Source: GH45 sp046704385
GTDB lineage: Bacteria; Bacteroidota; Bacteroidia; Bacteroidales; SZUA-534
Direction: 5' to 3'
Length of the DNA: 28,750 nt
NCBI GenBank assembly: GCA_046704385.1
Contig: JBJKSB010000042.1
Span: 1 to 28,750, forward strand
The notes under the pieces were generated by a model. That model saw nothing but the letters and a program-made list of their open reading frames with translations, was not told the DNA's origin and made no database searches. Below, piece by piece: positions 8,343 to 16,443 of this stretch. Within the stretch, counting starts at the first letter, position 1; the number at the start of each line of letters is the position of its first letter. The position numbers and the translations under genes were made by a program.

Positions 8343-8393
8343 AAGTGTATTTCACTCAATCTGGACATTTGTACTATGTTTTTGTCCCGACAA

Positions 8394-9893
8394 TCAACTT
8401 TCATTGTTAATGTACTTATAAACCGATGATGGGCCTTTCCCTTCCAATGCTACCAGACCAAGTTCTTTAAATTTCATCAAATGTCTTTGTGCTTTCTTTT
8501 CTGAAAATTGAAAATGTTCTGAATATTCCTTTTTGGTAACTGAGCCTTGAGTTTTTACAAAGTCAAAACCTGCAAGTTCTTCATCATTTAATTGAGAAAG
8601 TTGGTCTTTATAATCCAAATTTCTTACTGCATCAGCATTACGTGGGAATGTGACAACCAGATTAGGGTCTTCGTAAGTTATTATAGGCAATGGAAGTTTG
8701 TATTTATCTCTCATTTCCCTGTATGTATCCATACCAACACCACTTTCCTCCATATAACGCATTAAATTAAAAATTAACGCAAGTGTTTTATTCCGGCTGA
8801 TTGATGTTGCCGTAAAGTTTTGCAGATTTTTTAATTCAATTGGGGGAATAGGTTTACCTGGGCTTTTAACAATAATTTTATCAGGAGAAATTTCCAATTG
8901 TACTTTAGCACCCTCAATACTATAATCCCTGTGTATTATGGCATTTATAACCGCTTCATCAATTACTTCGATAGGGAAAGCTGGTACTTTTTCACGAATA
9001 AATTTTGAGCGGTCGAAACTTTCAGGAATTACTTTCCTTGCCCATGCCTCAACCTGGTTGGGAATCAATACCAATGCATCATCGAAACTTTGAACATCGG
9101 TATTGCCATCACCATAAGTAACTTTTGCTTTAACAGCAGCCTGTGGGAATTTTAAACGGGGATTTTTGCCAAATAAAAGTATTGCATTGCCTGTTGGAAT
9201 ATTTTCACCAGTTTTATTATTGGTTTCCAAAAGCTCCATTTGTAAAAGCTCATTTATAAATTCTTGAGAATTTGCATCAAGTTTATTTCCAGATTTGTCT
9301 AAGAAAAACTGCAAAGCCTCAGTTGAAAGGTTGCTAAAGTTTGTAGAGGGGGCAATCTGGTTTAGTTTGTTCATAGGTTTTTGTTTGGCAATTTGTGCTT
9401 CTTGCCTACGTTTATGAGCCCCTTTAAGAAATTCTTCATTAAATTTTTCAATTTCTTTGTGGAGGTCTTTATCGAATTGATGAACAATAACTCCATTATC
9501 TTTCATGTGAGTGATGCCACCATGGTCAACTTTTGGGTCGGGGTCTTCAATTCCAAACCAGACCTCTGCAATACGGGCATTAACAATTCTTTCGGAGCAA
9601 GGTATTTTAGGGGCATTTCTTGCACCAGGAGCACAGGGTTCAAGTGTTGCAAAAAGCCAGCACCCGGATAAATCTTTTGTTCTATTCTTTTTATCAAGCA
9701 GGGTGTATTCAGCATGGTCGCCATGTCGGAACTCACCACGATATGCAGTATCGGTTGTTCCATCAGGAAAAACCAAGACTGCTCCGACCAATGGACTTGA
9801 TTTATCTGTTCTGTTTTCGTGGATGGAATCTTTCATAACTTTAATGGCTAATTCCATGTATTCACGAGGGTTTTTGCGTTGATTAGGTGACAT
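8394..9893 (-). CDS. RibD-like deaminase fused to GHKL ATPase (HATPase_c_4) and winged helix
   Basis: This 499-residue protein is the last gene of the defence operon. Residues 10-140 form a zinc-dependent cytidine-deaminase-fold domain of the RibD type. H60-A-E62 supplies a zinc ligand and the catalytic glutamate, and LEPC (C87) with IPC (C99) supplies the remaining ligands. EDPDPKV also matches RibD. Residues about 185-420 correspond to the part that follows AlbA_2 in AlbA_2/HATPase_c_4 (AAA_4) proteins, with an N box at EAVINAIIHRD (313-323) and ESGVGMDTYREM (383-394). The C-terminal end (about 445-495) is a winged helix. The deaminase thus stands where AlbA_2 usually is. It may act on a nucleotide or nucleobase, but the substrate is unknown. 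A 75-bp gap separates it from the Argonaute gene. Confidence 0.8.
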   Translation of the reverse strand: MSPNQRKNPREYMELAIKVMKDSIHENRTDKSSPLVGAVLVFPDGTTDTAYRGEFRHGDHAEYTLLDKKNRTKDLSGCWLFATLEPCAPGARNAPKIPCSERIVNARIAEVWFGIEDPDPKVDHGGITHMKDNGVIVHQFDKDLHKEIEKFNEEFLKGAHKRRQEAQIAKQKPMNKLNQIAPSTNFSNLSTEALQFFLDKSGNKLDANSQEFINELLQMELLETNNKTGENIPTGNAILLFGKNPRLKFPQAAVKAKVTYGDGNTDVQSFDDALVLIPNQVEAWARKVIPESFDRSKFIREKVPAFPIEVIDEAVINAIIHRDYSIEGAKVQLEISPDKIIVKSPGKPIPPIELKNLQNFTATSISRNKTLALIFNLMRYMEESGVGMDTYREMRDKYKLPLPIITYEDPNLVVTFPRNADAVRNLDYKDQLSQLNDEELAGFDFVKTQGSVTKKEYSEHFQFSEKKAQRHLMKFKELGLVALEGKGPSSVYKYINNES

Positions 9894-9923
9894 ATCCTGT
9901 GTTTATATTATGTATTCTAAAGC

Positions 9924-9935
9924 CAATTATAATTG
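9924..9935. promoter_or_regulatory. 12-bp palindrome in the gap before the deaminase gene
   Basis: CAATTATAATTG is perfectly self-complementary and lies 31 bp upstream of the deaminase-ATPase start, in the longest gap of the operon. It could be a secondary operator. AT-rich DNA produces such palindromes easily. Confidence 0.25.
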
Positions 9936-9968
9936 ATATTCCTTTCTAAAATCTACCATAATGATTTT

Positions 9969-12158
9969 TTATAAAAACCACAAATTATCTTTTCCAATGT
10001 TGGTTGGAATTGTGCCTGTTGTGAAATGGGGTGCGATTTGAGCAACCATTTCGGGATATTTGATTGTTACAGGTAAATTCTGCTGTTTTACTGACTTCCA
10101 ATATATACGGCTAAATTGATATACCTGGTCAATTAAACCTTTTATGGTGGCTGTTGTCAATAATGAACTATCGGAGTGACATTTTATTTTCAGTTTTACC
10201 GGAAACGGATAGCCGTCAATATTTCGGGTGTTGTTGTCGGAATAACGGGTATTGTTACAAAGTAGATAGGTGCTATTGCCTAAATTAATGTAACGACCGC
10301 TGTAAGGCATCTTTTCTTTAAAATCATCATCGAATACAACGATGTCTTCCGATTCTGTCTTATTGATTGTTACCACGAATACAGGAACATCGACACCGAT
10401 ATTATAAAGCATGTTTTCGATGATTTCAACTTCATCTTCGCGCATGTCTTTGTAGTAGTGAATTACCAGTCTTTCGAGATTTGCAATCGTATTGCGGTAA
10501 GCAATGATTGCCGATTCAATGGAACCAACCAATTCTTTTAATTCGTCTTTGTGGAAATATTCAAATGAGTTAAATGCTCCTGTATTATCGAATGAAAACG
10601 CAGAGCCTATATATTGAATGTTTGTGTCGGTATGTTTGAAAGCTCCTACTCCAATAATAAGTTCGCGATATTCGGGAACGGCAATGCGCCAGGGAGTTCC
10701 TCCCAATTTGGCGTTTACTGCAATGGCAATATTTTGTAAAGTGTAGGCAAATGCATCTTTGTTTTTCTCTGCATCGGATTTTAACACTGCCAACATTTTA
10801 TCGGTTTCGATACATTGAGACGAAATATTTCTCTTTAACAAAGCCTCTTTTACTTTGTAATAAACATTTCTCTGCTCTTTGTCTTTTGCATATTTGCCTA
10901 TTGGTGTAAGGTAAATGGCTAAATATTTACCTGAACTAAAATCCTCGCTATCGAGTTTTTCCTCTATTTCAGTTAATGGATTTTCGGTATTCTTGAAAGC
11001 AAGGTTATAGTTTTTAGGAGCTAATGATATTGGAACATTGGTGTATTTAGATAATCCGCCAAATGCTTTATATCCTTTACGCAAGTGAATGTTTAAATCG
11101 TTTGTACTACCAATATGCTCCTGGGGGACAATAAAAAACATTTGAATATTATTGTGACGAGGTTGTTTAAACGGGCCATTGTTTACACCTCGTTGCGGAA
11201 TCATATCTTTTATATTTTTCCCGAAAATTAACTGTTTACTATCGGGGCTTGTTTTACCCGGTTGAACTATGGTAAAATCATCTGAAATTGTAATAATAGT
11301 CTTAAATACTTTGGGTGACAGAAAATGTTTTTTAAAGCCAAATATTTTAGATAAATACTTGGTGTAACGATTTTTCTTTTGGAAAGGATTGTCGTTTTCT
11401 TCTTCCTCATCATCGTAACCCAAAAATATACCTAAACGGTTGTTTATAATTGGATAAACATTATTGTAATCAACCTGTTCGCCTTTTTCTATCCATTCTT
11501 TTAAACGTTCCATTTTAGTCACCTGCATGTTTTGGTGTTCGTTTTCATCTCCATAATAGGTAATGTAAACAACCCTAATAAGTAAGTCTGCCGGATTTAT
11601 TGCAATGGGTGAAGTATTTTCAAATGGATTGTTGTTATTATCATCGTTTTCGGATAAAAAAGCCGCTACCGACTTCTTGTATACTTTTGCCTGCCGGTCG
11701 TAAGAAAGGACTATTTCAGGCTTGTTGAGAAAGTGATTATAATTTACTTTAAGAGTAAACCTATCATAAACAACACAGTCTTTTATATTTTTTGCAGTTG
11801 TATCTTTTGACCTGAGCCATATTTGATTGTCTTTTATGAATGTTGGTTCAACCAGAATTTTCCTTGAAGTGAAATAGTACTTTATTTCTCTGTTGTAATA
11901 TCGTTTTACAAACGAGAAATTTTCTTTATTAAATTCAATGGATAAAGGTTGGAATCCCTCTAATTTTCTATCAAACGAAGTGTAGATTGTATCTGCATTG
12001 GTAATATCCGGGAAAATCTCTTTAATATTACTCGGGAATACCTGGTGACTCAACTTTGTAATTGAAACACCTTCTTTATCTTCTTTTGAAAAATAGAATG
12101 TTTTGGGTTTCTTTGGAAACTCAAAAGCTAATGTGTTAATAAATAGGGATTCAGGCAT
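9969..12158 (-). CDS. Prokaryotic Argonaute with degenerate (probably inactive) PIWI site
   Basis: This 729-residue protein reads as a full-length pAgo. It has an N/L1-like part (1-165), an acidic middle region (165-305) where PAZ would lie but is not clear, a MID domain (about 310-490) and a PIWI domain (about 490-729). MID is marked by LIFGKN, GVNNGPF, the helix around YYKVKEALL, Q448 in ISSQ, and K484 in NAKLGGTPW. In PIWI, the usual first catalytic Asp is replaced by Gly in IIGVGAF (501-507). The strand that normally carries HRDGR reads HYYKD (567-571), and the last motif reads YPEMVAQ. Slicer activity is therefore unlikely. It should bind guide and target nucleic acid and signal to a partner. 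The start lies 10 bp after hsdR. Long-B pAgo is my preferred class; homology of the N-terminal half to APAZ is possible. Confidence 0.85.
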   Translation of the reverse strand: MPESLFINTLAFEFPKKPKTFYFSKEDKEGVSITKLSHQVFPSNIKEIFPDITNADTIYTSFDRKLEGFQPLSIEFNKENFSFVKRYYNREIKYYFTSRKILVEPTFIKDNQIWLRSKDTTAKNIKDCVVYDRFTLKVNYNHFLNKPEIVLSYDRQAKVYKKSVAAFLSENDDNNNNPFENTSPIAINPADLLIRVVYITYYGDENEHQNMQVTKMERLKEWIEKGEQVDYNNVYPIINNRLGIFLGYDDEEEENDNPFQKKNRYTKYLSKIFGFKKHFLSPKVFKTIITISDDFTIVQPGKTSPDSKQLIFGKNIKDMIPQRGVNNGPFKQPRHNNIQMFFIVPQEHIGSTNDLNIHLRKGYKAFGGLSKYTNVPISLAPKNYNLAFKNTENPLTEIEEKLDSEDFSSGKYLAIYLTPIGKYAKDKEQRNVYYKVKEALLKRNISSQCIETDKMLAVLKSDAEKNKDAFAYTLQNIAIAVNAKLGGTPWRIAVPEYRELIIGVGAFKHTDTNIQYIGSAFSFDNTGAFNSFEYFHKDELKELVGSIESAIIAYRNTIANLERLVIHYYKDMREDEVEIIENMLYNIGVDVPVFVVTINKTESEDIVVFDDDFKEKMPYSGRYINLGNSTYLLCNNTRYSDNNTRNIDGYPFPVKLKIKCHSDSSLLTTATIKGLIDQVYQFSRIYWKSVKQQNLPVTIKYPEMVAQIAPHFTTGTIPTNIGKDNLWFL

Positions 12159-12168
12159 AGGGCATAAT

Positions 12169-15100
12169 TTAATTCTTTAATAATCTGCCTCCCGATATAT
12201 CCCAAAACTTATTGAAAAAGGCAGTGAATTTTTCAATTACTGTTTCTCGTTTTTTGGTACGGTCGCCGGTTGGTGTAAACCTTGAAACAGGAGGCAGAAC
12301 TTTTGTGATTGCTGTTCCTGTTGTTTGCACATAACCATCGCGGAAAGCGTTGTTTATAAAGTGATAGGTTTCTTCTTTATTCAGACTTTCTTCTTCTATA
12401 ATCTTGTCCAGTTCCTCAACCTTTTTAGCATCAACAAATGAATGCCAATCGTCATCAACATTTGAAGAAGGGTTCAACGATTCGATAAAGCGTTCGATAA
12501 GGTCTTTTTTGTTTCGGAGTTCAACACTTGAATCGATTGCTTTACGGATACTGATTACAATTTCTTTGTCTTTCAAATGGCCTTCGTGATACTTTTTAAT
12601 CAGTGTTAAAATGTAGTCGATATTGATTTCAACCTGTTTTATCAATTCCATTTCAAAGACAATATCGTCGTTTACATTTTCGCTGTCGCCTTTGTTTTTA
12701 CCACGAAATTCGTTGTACAGGTTGATATACATGCTATGATAATCCTGCACATCGCGTTCGGTCAATATTTCGTTACCAGCAAACTCATCGAAAGTGGTAA
12801 GGATATTTTTTACTTTCAGAATGGCGCCATACAGTTTGATAAAATCCTTTTGGTTTTGTTCTCCAATAATTTGTTCTCCAACCGGAAACTTATCCTGTAA
12901 ATCGCTTACCAAATCAATATATCCGGGAATATCCTTTTTGCCATCTTTATAACCATTGTAGTATTCGTTGTATGTTTTGAGTAATACAACTCCACCAGCT
13001 TCTTTATCGCCAAACAGGGCAATACTTTCGTTTGTTGCTTTTTCGAGGTTTCGGAAGCAAATAATATTACCGAATGTCTTAACTGAATTAAGAATACGGT
13101 TTGTGCGCGAATAGGCTTGTAAAAGCCCATGCAAGCGCAGGTTTTTATCAACCCAAAGTGTATTTAAGGTTGTAGCATCGAAACCGGTAAGAAACATATT
13201 TACTACAATAAGTAAATCAATTTCGCGGTCTTTAACCCGTTGCGATAAGTCTTTATAATAGTTCTGGAATTTGTCGCTTGAAGTATCCCAATTGGTTTTA
13301 AATATTTTGTTGTAATCCTGAATGGCAGCTTCCAGAAAGTCCCTTGAACTCTGGTCTAAACGGCTTGTATCTTCAAGGTTTTCATCTTCTATAATACCGT
13401 TTTCTTCATCGTCGGCTTCGTTTACACCAAAGCTGTAAATGGTAGCTACTTTCAGTTGTTTATCGCTTGGTAAGCCGGCCATTTGGCTTTGAAACTCGGT
13501 GTAATACTTTTTAGCTACATCAATAGATGCAACGGCAAATATTGCATTAAAACCGGCTAAGCGGCGGTCTTTTAACTGGTAAAAACTGTTTCGCTTTGTT
13601 TTTTGGTCGAAATGCTCCCGAATATATTTTACTACATTACTAATGCGCTCGGGGGCGGCTAAAGCCCTTTCCCTGTCAATATCCCAAACTTTTGCATCGG
13701 CAATGTTTTCCTGTTCCTTCATGGTACTGATGTAATCGATACGAAACGGGAGCACGTTTTTATCGGTAATGGCATCGACAATAGTATAAGTATGCAGTTT
13801 AGTGCCAAATGCCTGTTCGGTAGTGCGTAAATTGGGTTTGCTGTTACTGCTTGAGTTTACTGCAAAAATTGGTGTGCCTGTAAACCCAAACAGGTGATAT
13901 TTTTTGAATGCTTTTGTAATAGCTGTGTGCATATCACCGAACTGCGAGCGGTGGCACTCATCGAAAATGATAACTGTATGCTGACCAAATGATGAATGGC
14001 TTTTGTTTTTCTTGATATGAACCGATAACTTTTGAATGGTAGTTATTATAATCCGGGCATTGGGGTCTTCGAGTTGCTTTTTAAGAATAGCCGTATTGGT
14101 ATTGCTGTTGGCAGCCCCTTTTTCAAACTTATCGTATTCCTTCATGGTTTGATAGTCGAGGTCTTTCCTGTCAACCACGAATAAGACCTTTTCGATAAAC
14201 GGTAATTTGCTTGCTAATTGTGCTGTTTTAAATGAGGTAAGTGTTTTTCCACTACCGGTTGTATGCCAAATATAACCGCCACCTTTTACAGAACCGAAGG
14301 TTTTGTAATTGTTGGAAACTGTAATTTGACTGAGTATTCGTTCGGTAGCAACAATCTGATAAGGACGCATTGCCAACAATAACTTATCGGTAGTAAAAAC
14401 ACAATATTTAGTAAGCAGGTTGAGCAAAGTATGTTTAGCAAAAAAAGTTCGGCAAAAGTCCATTAAATCGGTAATTGGGCGATTGTTGGCATCTGCCCAC
14501 CATGAAGTAAATTCAAAACTGTTGCTGGTGCGTTTTCCTTTTTTTATTGAACCGTCGCTTAACTCTTTGATATGTGTAAAACGGGTGGTGTTACTGTAAT
14601 ACTTGGAGTATGTCCCATTCGTTATAACGAAAAGCTGTACATATTCAAACAATCCACTTCCAGCCCAGAAAGATTCACGATTGTAACGATTAATCTGGTT
14701 GAATGCTTCTTTTATATCTACACCACGTTTTTTAAGTTCGATATGTACCAATGGCAAACCGTTTACTAAAACGGTAACATCGTACCTGTTTGAACGTTGT
14801 CCGCAATCAACGGTATATTGATTGATAACCTGTAGTTTGTTGTTGTGAATATTGGCTTTATCGAGCAGGTAAATATTTTTTACTGTGCCATTTTCGCGGG
14901 TTAATAGTTGTATATGGTCTTCCTGAATAATGGTAGTTTTTTCTTCGATACCATTATTTTGATTGGCAATTTTGCTTTTGAAAAATTGCTCCCATTCCGA
15001 ATTTGAAAATTTGTAATCGTTTAATGACTCTAATTGTGAACGCAAGTTCGCAATTAATTCCTCTTCCGATGTAATTGACAAATAATCGTAAGCCTGTATT

Positions 15101-15231
15101 TGAAGTTGTTCAATAAAAGCCTTTTCAAGCTCTGTCTCAGTTTGAAAAGAGGTGTCTTTACGGTATAGTGGTTGATATTCTGCAACAACTGTACTTTCGG
15201 GATTTTCGGCAACAAGAGCGTATTTATCCAT
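12169..15231 (-). CDS. hsdR: Type I restriction enzyme R subunit (HsdR)
   Basis: This 1020-residue motor and nuclease subunit of a type I restriction-modification complex translocates DNA and cuts away from the unmethylated target. The N-terminal PD-(D/E)xK nuclease shows D151 and the ELK motif (E165, K167). The SF2 helicase has Walker A HTTGSGKT (323-330), a DECH box in IIFDECHR, and TGTPIF. FLTGFDA and a late motif with QAYSRTNR mark the second RecA lobe. A helical C-terminal domain follows for assembly with the methylase. Length and motifs are normal, so it is probably functional. It begins 3 bp after hsdS, and the pAgo gene begins 10 bp after it. Confidence 0.97.
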   Translation of the reverse strand: MDKYALVAENPESTVVAEYQPLYRKDTSFQTETELEKAFIEQLQIQAYDYLSITSEEELIANLRSQLESLNDYKFSNSEWEQFFKSKIANQNNGIEEKTTIIQEDHIQLLTRENGTVKNIYLLDKANIHNNKLQVINQYTVDCGQRSNRYDVTVLVNGLPLVHIELKKRGVDIKEAFNQINRYNRESFWAGSGLFEYVQLFVITNGTYSKYYSNTTRFTHIKELSDGSIKKGKRTSNSFEFTSWWADANNRPITDLMDFCRTFFAKHTLLNLLTKYCVFTTDKLLLAMRPYQIVATERILSQITVSNNYKTFGSVKGGGYIWHTTGSGKTLTSFKTAQLASKLPFIEKVLFVVDRKDLDYQTMKEYDKFEKGAANSNTNTAILKKQLEDPNARIIITTIQKLSVHIKKNKSHSSFGQHTVIIFDECHRSQFGDMHTAITKAFKKYHLFGFTGTPIFAVNSSSNSKPNLRTTEQAFGTKLHTYTIVDAITDKNVLPFRIDYISTMKEQENIADAKVWDIDRERALAAPERISNVVKYIREHFDQKTKRNSFYQLKDRRLAGFNAIFAVASIDVAKKYYTEFQSQMAGLPSDKQLKVATIYSFGVNEADDEENGIIEDENLEDTSRLDQSSRDFLEAAIQDYNKIFKTNWDTSSDKFQNYYKDLSQRVKDREIDLLIVVNMFLTGFDATTLNTLWVDKNLRLHGLLQAYSRTNRILNSVKTFGNIICFRNLEKATNESIALFGDKEAGGVVLLKTYNEYYNGYKDGKKDIPGYIDLVSDLQDKFPVGEQIIGEQNQKDFIKLYGAILKVKNILTTFDEFAGNEILTERDVQDYHSMYINLYNEFRGKNKGDSENVNDDIVFEMELIKQVEINIDYILTLIKKYHEGHLKDKEIVISIRKAIDSSVELRNKKDLIERFIESLNPSSNVDDDWHSFVDAKKVEELDKIIEEESLNKEETYHFINNAFRDGYVQTTGTAITKVLPPVSRFTPTGDRTKKRETVIEKFTAFFNKFWDISGGRLLKN

Positions 15232-15234
15232 TGC

Positions 15235-16443
15235 TTAATTCTTGAAATTCAATAATTTTTCTCTGTAATATTCATACTGCTTTCTCCTTGCCTCAATCTC
15301 GGCAGGCAAACCCACCGATATATCATTCACTAAAGCGTCGAATTTATCTAATATACCTACAATGCGTTCCTGCTCTTCCATTGGAGGAATTGGAATTTTG
15401 AATTGTTTTAATTTATCACCATGTACACGGATTACTTTTGTCCCTGTTCTATTTTGACTTTTAAAGTCTAAAAATGATGGGGTTTGTAAGTAATAAGCTA
15501 TAAACTTGGCATTTTGATTATGATTGAAAATATAAGTCTCACCACTTATGGCAATTTCTTCATCTCCAAGCCATACAACAGTCTTACAAACATCTTCAAC
15601 ATTTTCACTTGTTGTTGCAATCACTAAATCACCTTTTTTTGCCTTTCTTAATTTCTTCGCCAATTCAGGAGAAACAAAGGTTTTAGTTTTATTGGCAGAA
15701 AAACCATAGTAAGTATAAATTTGTCCATAATGAATGCACCCTATACCACTTTCAGTAAAATCACTTTTTTGCATACCACTTCCCCTGATAAACTTACCAA
15801 CTTCTCCAAGCATTTTCCATTCCACTTCTTTACCCTCAAAACACAACAGTTGGTCGCGGTAGTATTTATATTGGACACGACGCGCCTCCAGCTCCGCCTC
15901 CAGCTCCGCCTCCAGCGTAGTGAAGCTGTCTAAAATTCTTACGATTTCTTCCTGAATAGTTAATGGAGGAATAGGGATTTTAAACTTTTTTACTTTTTGT
16001 CCATTTATATTTGATTGAGAACCTTCTCCTAAAGCTTTTAAGCTTAAGTATTCATTACAAAGCCAATAAAAAACATATTTGTATAGAGCTTGCTCTTCAT
16101 CAATTTCCAAATTACAACAAGCTTGATTTGTACTTAATGGTATTTTATTAATTGCAACTTTTGCGGCAGTTGCTCCATACATTGCAACAATTACACAGTT
16201 TACGGGAATTAATTTAGCTGAAGAATTTTTCAGGCCTTCCTCAGTTATCTTAATACTTGTATCAAAGATATCTTTCCAATCAACTTCTTGTGTTCTGAGC
16301 CAAGGAATTGTTCCGCCATAGTATTCATTTTTAGAAGTTAATGGAGTTCCTCCAGAAGAAATATTCTTACAAATATCTTGTATCTCCTTAAAATCGACTC
16401 CATCAGGACAATGTTGTAGGATAAGTTCTTCTATTTTACTCAT
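15235..16443 (-). CDS. hsdS: Type I restriction specificity subunit (HsdS)
   Basis: This is the DNA-recognition subunit shared by methylation and restriction, about 402 residues from the chosen start. It contains two target recognition domains, each followed by a conserved helix (PIPPLTIQEEIVRILD in the first half, PIPPMEEQERIVGILD in the second), the classic two-half HsdS design. I chose the ATG at 16443, not one eight codons upstream, because GGAAGGAGG stands just before it and because MSKIEELI is a normal HsdS beginning. This gives an 8-bp overlap with hsdM. The central helix carries a LEAE tandem repeat, described separately. HsdS genes exchange recognition domains readily, so its target cannot be predicted. 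Confidence 0.95.
   Translation of the reverse strand: MSKIEELILQHCPDGVDFKEIQDICKNISSGGTPLTSKNEYYGGTIPWLRTQEVDWKDIFDTSIKITEEGLKNSSAKLIPVNCVIVAMYGATAAKVAINKIPLSTNQACCNLEIDEEQALYKYVFYWLCNEYLSLKALGEGSQSNINGQKVKKFKIPIPPLTIQEEIVRILDSFTTLEAELEAELEARRVQYKYYRDQLLCFEGKEVEWKMLGEVGKFIRGSGMQKSDFTESGIGCIHYGQIYTYYGFSANKTKTFVSPELAKKLRKAKKGDLVIATTSENVEDVCKTVVWLGDEEIAISGETYIFNHNQNAKFIAYYLQTPSFLDFKSQNRTGTKVIRVHGDKLKQFKIPIPPMEEQERIVGILDKFDALVNDISVGLPAEIEARRKQYEYYREKLLNFKN
15883..15916 (-). repeat. 12-bp tandem repeat in the HsdS central linker
   Basis: The unit CGCCTCCAGCTC is repeated exactly at 15883-15894 and 15895-15906, with ten bases of a third copy to 15916. On the coding strand it encodes LEAE units in the helix that joins the two recognition domains. 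In EcoR124I and its relatives, the number of 12-bp TAEL repeats at the same place sets the spacing between the two half-sites. The G+C-rich repeat stands out in an A+T-rich gene. Confidence 0.9.

Larger units (their letters stand above)
7986..8393. promoter_or_regulatory. AT-rich 408-bp intergenic region with clustered repeats
   Basis: I see no gene here. The region separates the end of the defence operon from the start of the ABC/radical-SAM operon and must hold the promoter of the latter. It contains three copies of the near-palindrome AATAACCTTATT (8165-8176 inverted, 8307-8318, 8331-8342). It also has TCAGGACAT at 8243-8251 and 8298-8306, the inverted copy within 8320-8328, and a relative, TCTGGACAT, at 8359-8367. 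I found no perfect TAnnTTTG box and no convincing sigma-54 site upstream of 7985. TTATTTTG, one base off, occurs on the minus strand at 8015-8022 and 8162-8169. Confidence 0.55.

Noticed and set aside
7986..8393. Small protein gene in the large intergenic region
   Set aside because: I saw no frame with a credible length or start, and the base composition and repeats suit regulatory DNA.
9511..9882. Long open frame on the plus strand opposite the deaminase domain
   Set aside because: It lies wholly inside a well-supported gene, and its translation shows no recognisable family or start signal.
9969..12158. Short pAgo with a fused SIR2 or TIR effector
   Set aside because: The N-terminal half lacks nucleotide-binding motifs of SIR2 or TIR. 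The SIR2 gene in the operon pairs with HerA instead.
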